DNA of 38,640 nucleotides from Nocardia neocaledoniensis. Lineage in GTDB: Bacteria; Actinomycetota; Actinomycetes; Mycobacteriales; Mycobacteriaceae. The notes below the pieces were generated by a model. The model was not told the origin of the DNA. It made no database searches and saw nothing but the letters and a program-made list of their open reading frames with translations. Location of the stretch: positions 1 through 38,640 of the forward strand of contig NZ_JARWOJ010000361.1 of the NCBI RefSeq assembly GCF_029868625.1, read 5' to 3'. The translations under genes and the position numbers were made by a program. Shown in pieces: positions 32,234 to 38,640 of this stretch; the first letter of the stretch is position 1; every line of letters starts with the position of its first letter.

Positions 32234-35212
32234 TTACCGGCCGCCCGCGTCCTGGTAGGCCTGCACCGCGGCGTCCAGTTCCTCGAGCGCCTTACCGAAA
32301 TCGGTGAAGTTGCCCGTGCGCATGGCCGTGCGGACCGCCTCGATCTTGCGGCTGAGCTCGGCCGCCGCGGCGTCCTGCGCCGCCGAACCCGCCGGTGGCG
32401 TCGTCTCCGGCGGCGGGGTGGTCCCGCCGGTCGGCGGCGTCGTGCCCTCGACCGGTGGCGTGGCGCCCGGCTTCGGCTTGAGCGCCGGGTCGCCACCGAA
32501 CGGCGTCGCCAGCGCGCCCGCGCCCGGCATCACCTGGTTGAGCGCCTCGGCCAGCGTCGGCGCGTAGCCGACCTTCACGCTGCCCGCGGCGTCGCGGTAG
32601 CTCACCAGCACACGCAGCAGCTGCGGGAAGGTCGAGGACCCGGTGTTGCGTTCGTTGTAGAACGGCTCGACGTAGAGGATGCCGCCGTCGGCCACCGGCA
32701 GGGTGAGCAGATTGCCGTAGCGGATCTTGTTCGAGTTCGACAGCAGCGTCTTCTCCCGTGACACCGCGTCGGCGGTGGTCATCGAGTTCTGGGTTTGCTG
32801 TGGACCCTGTGTCTGCGAGTCGGTCGGTAGCTGCAGCACGGTGAACTTGCCGTACCCGTCGGGGTCCGAACGCACCGAGATGTAGGCCGACAGGAACTGC
32901 CGGTTGTAGCCGACCATCGCCGAGGTCAAATTGAAGACCGGTTTGTTGGTGGTCTTGTCACCGAGCAGCACGTAGTACGGCGGCTGGTTGAAGGTGCCGC
33001 CCTCGATCGTCGGATCGCTCGGGACCGACCAGAACGCGTTGTTGGTGAAGAACTCACGCGGGTTGTCCACGTGGTACTTGGTGAGCATGTCGCGCTGGAC
33101 CTTGAACAGGTCCTCCGGGTACCGGAAGTGCGCGCGCAGCTCCGGGGAGATCTCGCTCTCCGACTTCACCGCGTCCGGGAACACCCCGCGCCACGCCTCG
33201 AGCACCGGGTCGTTCGCGTCGGTCTCGTACAGGGTGACGGTGCCGTCGTAGGCGTCGACGGTGGCCTTCACCGAGTTGCGGATGTAGCTGACCTCCTTGC
33301 GCGGGATCACCCGCCCGGTCTTCTTGTCGATGCTGTCCTCGACCGCGCCGTCGAGCGAGGTCGGCTCGGCGTAGGGGTACTTGTCCAGGGTCGTGTAGGC
33401 GTCGACGATCCACACGATGCGCTGGTCGACGACCGCGGGATAGGCGTTGCCGTCGGTGGTCAGCCAGGGCGCGACCTTCTGCACCCGCTCGCGCGGATTG
33501 CGGTTGTACAGGATCTTGGAGTTGTCGCTGATCGCCGAGGAGAACAGGATGTTGCGCTCGGCGTACTTGGCCGCGAACGCAAGGCGGTTGAACCAGTTGC
33601 CGATCGGCACGCCGCCGGAACCCTCGTAGGTGTAGGAGGCGGTGTCGGAGTCGTACTCGCGCGGCGCCTGGCCGTCGGTCGCGCCGACGATGGCGTAGTC
33701 GGGGTCGGACTGGGAGATCAGCTCGCCGTAGTAGATGCGCGGCTGGTCGACCTTGATCTGCTGGTCCTCCTGCTTGGTGAACAGGTCGCTCACCATGAAC
33801 AGCGGATAGCCGGAGTCGCTGCCGCCCGCGGCGCTCTGCGCGTCGGACTGCGGCTTGTTCACCCGGTTGGCCGGCGCGGCCACGAAGCCGTTGCCGTGGG
33901 TGTAGACGGTGTGCTGGTTGATCCAGTCCTTCTGGTTGCCCGAGAGCGCCTCGGGATGCAGCTCACGCGCGGCGACGATGTAGTCCTGGGTGGAGCCGTT
34001 GAGGGTGTAGCGGTCGATGTCGAGCGACTCCGGGAACCCGTAGAAGTTCTTCAGCTGACGCAGCTGGGTGAACGTGGGCGAGAGGATGTTCGGATCGAGC
34101 AGCCGCGCGTTGCCGATGGTCGCGGCGTCGGCCGGGACCTCGAGCGGGCTCTTCTGGCTCTCGCCCCGGTAGTCCTGGTACTCGACCTTGTCGTCGGTGA
34201 TGCCGTACGCCTGGCGCGTGGCCATGATGTTGCGCTCGATGTACGGGCTCTCCTTGTCGGCCGCGTTCGGGCGCACCGAGAACTGCTCGACCACCATCGG
34301 CCAGACCGCGCCGACCAGGATCGAGGACAGCACCAGCAGCGCCGCCGCCATCGCGGGCACCCGCAGATCGCGCAGCACGATGCCGGCGAAGAACGCGATC
34401 GCGCAGATCACCGCGATCGAGAGCAGGATCAGCTTGGCCGGGAGCACCGCGTTGATGTCGGTGAACGACGGACCGCCGAAGGTCGGCGCCTTGCGGGTAC
34501 TCGACAGCAGGTCGTAGCGGTCGAACCAGTACGCGATCGCCTTGAGCAGCACGAAGATTCCGGCGATCACGGCGAGCTGGATGCGGGCCGCCCTGGTCAG
34601 CGCGCCCTCGCGCCCGGCCAGCCGCAGGCCGCCGAAGACGTAGTGGGTCACCAGGTTCGCGAAGAACGCGATCACTACCGCGACGAACAGCCAGTTCAGC
34701 ACCATCCGGTAGAACGGCAGATCGAAGGCGTAGAAGCCGACGTCCAGATGGAACTGGGGGTCCTGCTCGCCGAAGTCACCGCCGTGCAGGAACAGCTGCA
34801 CGGTGGCCCAATTCGACTGCGCCACCAGTCCGGACAGCAGGCCGAGCAGCACCGGGATACCGATGCCGAACAGCCGCAGCCGTCCCATCACGGTGGTGCG
34901 GTAGCGCGCGATCGGGTCGTTGGGTCCGGCGACCGGCACGAACACCGGCCGCGACCGGTACGCCAGCAGCAGCGCGCCCCACACCACGAGCCCGACGAAC
35001 AGGGCGACCACGGCGAACAGGGCCAGGCGCGTGATCACCACGCCGAGATACACACTGCGGTAACCGACCTCGCCGAACCACAACCAGTTGGTATAGGCGT
35101 CGGTGAGGCGGGGCCCGAGCAGCAACAGCGCCGCGAGGACGACTGCTGTCACCAGCAGCACTCGGCTGCGTCGGGACAACGACGGTAATCCGGTGGGGGG
35201 CCGCATGCCCAC
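32234..35212 (-). CDS. UPF0182 family large membrane protein
   Basis: A 992-residue protein of the conserved UPF0182 family, from memory homologous to mycobacterial Rv3193c. The first 300 or so residues hold about seven membrane helices, starting VLLVTAVVLAALLLLGPRLTDAYTNWLWFGEVGYRSVYLG. A long outer domain follows, with DIDRYTLNG, YTHGNGFV, YYGELISQ and PWLTTDGNAYPAVVD motifs typical of the family. The C-terminus has a Pro/Thr-rich linker (TPPTGGTTPPPETTPP) and an acidic helix. The function is unknown; an envelope role is likely. The GTG at 35212 (giving MGMRPP) follows GGAGAG by 7 nt, and mycobacterial homologues start in the same way. It is convergent with rpf and divergent from the PPA1309-like gene. 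Confidence 0.9.
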   Translation of the reverse strand: MGMRPPTGLPSLSRRSRVLLVTAVVLAALLLLGPRLTDAYTNWLWFGEVGYRSVYLGVVITRLALFAVVALFVGLVVWGALLLAYRSRPVFVPVAGPNDPIARYRTTVMGRLRLFGIGIPVLLGLLSGLVAQSNWATVQLFLHGGDFGEQDPQFHLDVGFYAFDLPFYRMVLNWLFVAVVIAFFANLVTHYVFGGLRLAGREGALTRAARIQLAVIAGIFVLLKAIAYWFDRYDLLSSTRKAPTFGGPSFTDINAVLPAKLILLSIAVICAIAFFAGIVLRDLRVPAMAAALLVLSSILVGAVWPMVVEQFSVRPNAADKESPYIERNIMATRQAYGITDDKVEYQDYRGESQKSPLEVPADAATIGNARLLDPNILSPTFTQLRQLKNFYGFPESLDIDRYTLNGSTQDYIVAARELHPEALSGNQKDWINQHTVYTHGNGFVAAPANRVNKPQSDAQSAAGGSDSGYPLFMVSDLFTKQEDQQIKVDQPRIYYGELISQSDPDYAIVGATDGQAPREYDSDTASYTYEGSGGVPIGNWFNRLAFAAKYAERNILFSSAISDNSKILYNRNPRERVQKVAPWLTTDGNAYPAVVDQRIVWIVDAYTTLDKYPYAEPTSLDGAVEDSIDKKTGRVIPRKEVSYIRNSVKATVDAYDGTVTLYETDANDPVLEAWRGVFPDAVKSESEISPELRAHFRYPEDLFKVQRDMLTKYHVDNPREFFTNNAFWSVPSDPTIEGGTFNQPPYYVLLGDKTTNKPVFNLTSAMVGYNRQFLSAYISVRSDPDGYGKFTVLQLPTDSQTQGPQQTQNSMTTADAVSREKTLLSNSNKIRYGNLLTLPVADGGILYVEPFYNERNTGSSTFPQLLRVLVSYRDAAGSVKVGYAPTLAEALNQVMPGAGALATPFGGDPALKPKPGATPPVEGTTPPTGGTTPPPETTPPAGSAAQDAAAAELSRKIEAVRTAMRTGNFTDFGKALEELDAAVQAYQDAGGR

Positions 35213-35288
35213 GGTGCCACTCTCCAAGGGTCCGGCGACATCGGCGCCGGTTCGATCGGCGCAGACACCGCAGTCCGATGTTGCGGGT

Positions 35289-35320
35289 GGTCCGTTGCCG
35301 GACCGTTGGCGCCCACTCTA
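35289..35320. promoter_or_regulatory. Palindrome and -10 box upstream of the UPF0182 gene
   Basis: GGTCCG (35289-35294) and CGGACC (35299-35304) form a perfect inverted repeat around TTGC. TAGAGT on the minus strand (35320-35315) fits a -10 box, with a leader near 95 nt to the UPF0182 start. Both lie in the 160-nt divergent spacer. Confidence 0.35.
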
Positions 35321-35372
35321 CGGAAATCGGACACCGTGCAAGCGCCTGGGCCGAAAATGATTGGATGGGCGG

Positions 35373-35951
35373 GTGACCGATGACCAGCACGCCGAAGTTG
35401 TCCTCGCCCGCTGTGTGCGCGAGGTCGTCGAGTTCGCCGACGCCGAGGGCTGGGGAAACCCGCCGCAGATGTTCGCGTTGGTGCCCACCGCCGACCTGGT
35501 CGCGGCCGAACCCGCGCTCGAGGATCAGCTCGACGACGGCAGCGAGCTGACCCCCATCGCGCAGGAGGCCTTCCCCGACGACATCACCGGCGGTTCGATG
35601 GCGCTCGACGAGTTCCTCGCCACCACCACGTGGCCGCCCGCCGTCGAGGGCTGCGTGCTGGTCCAGGAGATCGTGGTGCTCCCGCCGGACGCGGAGAGCG
35701 ACCTCGACGAGGCGTTGGTCCCGCTGCTCGCCGACGACGATGCCGCCGACGCGGCCGGGCGCGCCGCCGCGCACGCCCATCCCGGCCGCCGCGACGCGCG
35801 ACTCATCGCGGGCGTGTTGCGCCAGGGCGCGTCACTGTGCCTGCTGCAGATCCGTCCCGAGGACGACGACGGCTTCGGCGACCTGGATCTGCGCACCTAC
35901 CCGAATCTGGCGCCGGGCCTGGTCGAGGCCCTGCACCACACCCTGGAGTGA
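35373..35951 (+). CDS. PPA1309-like conserved protein
   Basis: A 192-residue cytoplasmic, acidic protein resembling the actinobacterial PPA1309 family of unknown function. Features are an N-terminal helix (DQHAEVVLARCVREVVEFADAEGWG), a strand FALVPTADLVAAEP and WPPAVEGCVLVQEIVVLPP. A central acidic stretch and a strand near the end, RDARLIAGVLRQGASLCLLQI, lead to the tail LAPGLVEALHHTLE. There is no membrane segment or enzyme motif. The GTG at 35373 gives the expected MTDDQ start; no clear RBS is seen. Its TGA ends at 35951, and the stop of the convergent PDZ protease gene begins at 35952, so the two genes abut exactly. Confidence 0.82.
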   Translation: MTDDQHAEVVLARCVREVVEFADAEGWGNPPQMFALVPTADLVAAEPALEDQLDDGSELTPIAQEAFPDDITGGSMALDEFLATTTWPPAVEGCVLVQEIVVLPPDAESDLDEALVPLLADDDAADAAGRAAAHAHPGRRDARLIAGVLRQGASLCLLQIRPEDDDGFGDLDLRTYPNLAPGLVEALHHTLE

Positions 35952-36977
35952 TCAGCCGCAGCTGACCGGCTCGCGGCCCGCGTCGATGTCGGCCAGGCCG
36001 GTGATCGCGCTGTCGAGGGTGTCGACCTTCACCAGCCGCAGGCCCTCCGGCGCGCGCTGGCGGGCCTCGTTGCAGTTGTCCGCCGGCACCAGGAACGTCT
36101 CGGCCCCGGCCGCGCGTGCGGCGATCATCTTGTACTGGATGCCGCCGATCGGGCCGACCTTGCCCTCCTGATCGATGGTGCCGGTGCCCGCGACGAAGCG
36201 GCCGCCGTTGAGTTCCCCCGGCGAGAGCTTGTCGATCAGCGCGAGGCTGAACATCAGCCCGGCCGACGGACCGCCGATGTCGGCGAGGTTGAACTCGACC
36301 CGCAGGGGCGGGCGGCCGCCCTCGCCCGGGGTGATGCCGAGGTAGGCCTTGGCGGAGTCGTCCGGGCGGGTGCCCAGGGTGATCGGGGTGCTCTGCTGGG
36401 TGTCGCCGCGCCGGTAGGTGACGGCGATGGTGTCGCCGGGAGCCTTGGTGGCGACGATGTCGACCACGTCCTTGGGCGCGGTGACCGGGATACCGTCGAC
36501 GCTGATCAGCTCGTCACCGACCTGCAGGACCTCCTTGGCCGGGCCGTCATCGCCGAGCGAGCGCACCAGCACCACCGTCGGCAACTTCAGGTGGTGCAGC
36601 GCGGCGACCTCGGCGTCGCTCTCGGAATCCTTGAAGTCCTGCTCGTTGGACTTGTCGATCTCCTCGCGCGACACACCGGGCGGGTACACCTCGGAGCGCG
36701 GGACCAGACCGTGCTCACCGCTGGCCCAGTACCCGAAGGCCTCGAACAGGTTGAGCCCGTCGCGCACCGAGACCGTGGTCATGTTGAGCTGTCCGGTCGT
36801 GGGATCCAGCGGGGCGCCGGTGACGTCGACCACCTGCTTTCCCTCCACCTCCCCGAGGGTGTCGAAGGTGGGGCCGGGGCCGAGCGCGACGAACGGCACG
36901 GTGACCACGCTGCCGACGACACCGAGCACGAGCACGGGTACCAGGGCCACGATCAGGGTGAGGATCCGACGATTCAC
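35952..36977 (-). CDS. PDZ-domain Lon-type membrane protease
   Basis: A 341-residue membrane-anchored protease resembling Rv3194c. One N-terminal helix (LTLIVALVPVLVLGVVGSVVTV, 6-27) is followed by an outer domain. A PDZ domain (about 125-200) has VLQVGDELISVDGIPV. The C-terminal Lon-type peptidase domain has the Ser238 nucleophile in GGPSAGLMFSLAL and the Lys283 base in GGIQYKMIAARAAG, both intact. The GTG at 36977 (MNRRILTL) is preferred over the one at 36998. Homologues start at MNRR, and TACTGT on this strand (36990-36985) is a -10 box ending 7 nt upstream, giving a leaderless transcript. It is divergent from the DUF2342 gene. Confidence 0.88.
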   Translation of the reverse strand: MNRRILTLIVALVPVLVLGVVGSVVTVPFVALGPGPTFDTLGEVEGKQVVDVTGAPLDPTTGQLNMTTVSVRDGLNLFEAFGYWASGEHGLVPRSEVYPPGVSREEIDKSNEQDFKDSESDAEVAALHHLKLPTVVLVRSLGDDGPAKEVLQVGDELISVDGIPVTAPKDVVDIVATKAPGDTIAVTYRRGDTQQSTPITLGTRPDDSAKAYLGITPGEGGRPPLRVEFNLADIGGPSAGLMFSLALIDKLSPGELNGGRFVAGTGTIDQEGKVGPIGGIQYKMIAARAAGAETFLVPADNCNEARQRAPEGLRLVKVDTLDSAITGLADIDAGREPVSCG

Positions 36978-36984
36978 TCCGCCC

Positions 36985-36990
36985 ACAGTA
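36985..36990 (-). promoter_or_regulatory. -10 box for leaderless PDZ protease gene
   Basis: TACTGT on the minus strand ends 7 nt before the GTG at 36977, with no Shine-Dalgarno in between. Confidence 0.45.
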
Positions 36991-37092
36991 GTGATCACCT
37001 ATCGTGACCGACGGGAGTGGCACGCATTTGCCCACCGGCCGGATCTCACCGATTTCGCAATGCGCGAACACCGTGGCCCCAGGGGTCCCGCG

Positions 37093-37098
37093 TAACGT
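37093..37098 (+). promoter_or_regulatory. -10 box for leaderless DUF2342 gene
   Basis: TAACGT fits TANNNT and ends 7 nt before the ATG at 37106. A second possible box, TATAGG, is too close to the start to serve. No Shine-Dalgarno is present. Confidence 0.5.
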
Positions 37099-37105
37099 TA
37101 TAGGT

Positions 37106-38509
37106 ATGAGCGATCTCCCCTTCGGTTTCTCGAACCGCGACGACGACGAGTCGGGCAAGCGTCGCGACGAGGCGAACGGTCCCGGCGGAAACGATCCGTT
37201 CGGGTTCGGGGCGGCGGGCGCGGGCGGTTTCGATCCGTCGCAGCTGGGTCAGATGCTGACCCACCTCGGTCAGATGTTCAGCGGCATGGGCCAGGGCATG
37301 GGGCCCGGCGGCGGGCAGGCCGGCCCGGTCAACTACGACGTCGCCAAGCGCTTGGCGCGCCAGCAGCTCGGCGCCACCGTCGCGCCGGTGACGGCCAAGA
37401 CCTCGTCCGCGGTGTCCGACGCGGCCCACCTCGCCGAACTCTGGCTCGACGGCGCCACCGTCCTGCCCGCGGGCGCCACCAAAACGGTGGCCTGGACCGC
37501 GAACGACTGGATCGAGGAGACCCTGCCCACCTGGAAGCGCCTGTGCGATCCGGTGGCCGAGCAGATCTCGGGCATGTGGACCGCGCAGCTGCCGGAGGAG
37601 GCCAAGCAGTTCGCCGGACCGATGGTCGGCATGCTCGGTCAGATGGGCGGGCTGGCCTTCGGCTCCCAGCTGGGCCAGGCGCTCGGCCAGCTGGCCAAGG
37701 AGGTGCTGACCTCCACCGATATCGGTCTGCCGCTGGGCCCGGCCGGTACCGCGGCGCTGCTGCCCACCGCGATCTCGGCGTTCAGCGCGGGCCTGGAACA
37801 GCCCGAGAGCGAGATCATGGTCTTCCTCGCCGCCAGGGAGGCCGCGCACCAGCGGCTGTTCGCGCATGTGCCGTGGCTGCGTCAGCAGGTGCTCGGCGCG
37901 GTCGAGGACTACGCGCGCGGCATCAAGATGGACTTCTCCGCACTGGAGGAGGCCGCGCAGAACATCGACCCGATGTCGCTGAGCGACCCGTCCAAGCTGG
38001 AGGAACTGCTCTCGCAGGGCACCTTCGAACCGCAGACCACGCCCGAGCAGAAGCAGGCGCTCGAGCGCCTCGAGACGCTGCTCGCGCTGATCGAGGGCTG
38101 GGTCGACGTGGTGGTGTCCGACGCGGTCGGCGAGCGGCTGCCCGGCGCGGGCGCGCTTTCGGAGACCCTGCGCCGTCGTCGCGCGACCGGCGGGCCCGCC
38201 GAACAGACCTTCGCCACCCTCGTCGGCCTGGAGCTGCGCCCGCGCAAGGTCCGCGAGGCGTCGGCGCTGTGGCGTCGGCTCACCACCGACGCGGGCATGG
38301 AACGCCGCGACGGCGTGTGGGCGCACCCCGATCTACTGCCCGATTCCAGCGATCTCGACTCCCCCGCCGGCTTCATCGACTCCGTGATCGGCGGCGGCAC
38401 CGGCGCTTTCGACGATCCGCTGGCCCAGCTCGCCGAGACCGAGGCGCGCGAGCGCGACGCGGCCGAGCGTGGCGAGTCCGGGCCGGATTCCGACCCCGAC
38501 AAGTCCTGA
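37106..38509 (+). CDS. DUF2342 zinc-protease-like protein
   Basis: A 467-residue protein of the DUF2342 family, annotated elsewhere as zinc-dependent metalloprotease or F420-associated putative hydrolase (resembling Rv3195). The N-terminus is disordered and Gly/Gln/Met-rich (LGQMLTHLGQMFSGMGQGMGPGG). From about 75 on it is mostly helical, with LWLDGATVLP and WTANDWIEETLPTWKRLCDPVAEQ. The putative metal site is REAAHQRLFAHVPWL with Glu245 and His248: an ExxH-like arrangement, not the classical HExxH. LIEGWVDVVV and the C-terminal LRRRRATGGPAEQTFATLVGLELRPRKVREA follow, then an acidic tail. The start at 37106 is supported by the -10 box 7 nt upstream and by the family start MxDLPFGF. Confidence 0.88.
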   Translation: MSDLPFGFSNRDDDESGKRRDEANGPGGNDPFGFGAAGAGGFDPSQLGQMLTHLGQMFSGMGQGMGPGGGQAGPVNYDVAKRLARQQLGATVAPVTAKTSSAVSDAAHLAELWLDGATVLPAGATKTVAWTANDWIEETLPTWKRLCDPVAEQISGMWTAQLPEEAKQFAGPMVGMLGQMGGLAFGSQLGQALGQLAKEVLTSTDIGLPLGPAGTAALLPTAISAFSAGLEQPESEIMVFLAAREAAHQRLFAHVPWLRQQVLGAVEDYARGIKMDFSALEEAAQNIDPMSLSDPSKLEELLSQGTFEPQTTPEQKQALERLETLLALIEGWVDVVVSDAVGERLPGAGALSETLRRRRATGGPAEQTFATLVGLELRPRKVREASALWRRLTTDAGMERRDGVWAHPDLLPDSSDLDSPAGFIDSVIGGGTGAFDDPLAQLAETEARERDAAERGESGPDSDPDKS

Positions 38510-38515
38510 TCGCGA

Positions 38516-38543
38516 GCTCGCCGCGGAAAACTTCGCGGCGAGC
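38516..38543 (+). terminator. Hairpin after the DUF2342 gene
   Basis: GCTCGCCGCG (38516-38525) and CGCGGCGAGC (38534-38543) form a perfect 10-bp stem with an 8-nt loop (GAAAACTT), 6 nt past the stop. The remaining bases to 38640 show no supportable gene. Confidence 0.6.
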
Positions 38544-38640
38544 CTGCGCGACCCGGCGCCGGCGGCGCCGAAGTGGGGGGGCACACCGCGCCCGCCGGCC
38601 CGAACCCCCTTTTACACAGGGGCGGCCCCGACCATAGACA

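Overview
The window is chromosomal DNA from a high-GC actinobacterium of the mycolic-acid group, most likely Nocardia or a close relative. The reasons are strong G/C bias at third codon positions, many GTG starts, several predicted leaderless promoters, and the right-hand block: a UPF0182 membrane protein, a PPA1309-like protein, a PDZ/Lon-type protease and a DUF2342 zinc-protease-like protein. From memory these resemble the M. tuberculosis Rv3193c-Rv3195 neighbourhood. The genus is inferred; no database was searched.

Left part (1-10.4 kb): the 3' end of an AurF-like diiron oxygenase gene; a Phd/YefM-type antitoxin gene under a perfect palindrome, coupled to a possibly degenerate PIN-like partner; a secreted protein; an ArsR-type regulator; two tandem paralogous acyl-CoA synthetases; a small membrane protein; a 676-nt stretch with no convincing gene; and a PepSY membrane protein followed 7 nt later by a Tat-exported PhoD phosphatase.

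Middle part (10.4-24.2 kb): a CGNR zinc-finger regulator divergent from an alpha/beta hydrolase; a leftward galK, sodium:solute symporter and 82-aa membrane protein set; a membrane diguanylate cyclase with intact GGDEF and I-site; an unknown basic/proline-rich protein; an L-lactate 2-monooxygenase-like enzyme; and a fructose PTS operon (DeoR-type regulator, 1-phosphofructokinase, fused EIIABC, HPr). The operon begins with a recognisable promoter and an inverted repeat at the expected transcription start. It ends at a strong hairpin.

Islet (about 24.2-31.17 kb): a leftward 3'-half tRNA remnant with a hairpin sits next to ptsH. An intact leftward initiator tRNA-fMet with a related hairpin lies 7 kb away. 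The two are direct repeats, as left by integration into a tRNA 3' end. Between them lie only exported or membrane proteins: a secreted glycine-zipper protein, a membrane-anchored 250-aa protein, a 48-aa one-helix peptide and a 1412-aa glycine-zipper membrane giant with a recurring LNP-type module. No integrase is visible. This is the best candidate here for an undescribed system.

Right part (31.2-38.6 kb): a resuscitation-promoting factor gene with direct repeats upstream, then the conserved UPF0182 / PPA1309 / PDZ-Lon / DUF2342 block. Seven genes appear to share a leaderless arrangement, with a TANNNT -10 box ending 5-7 nt before the start codon.
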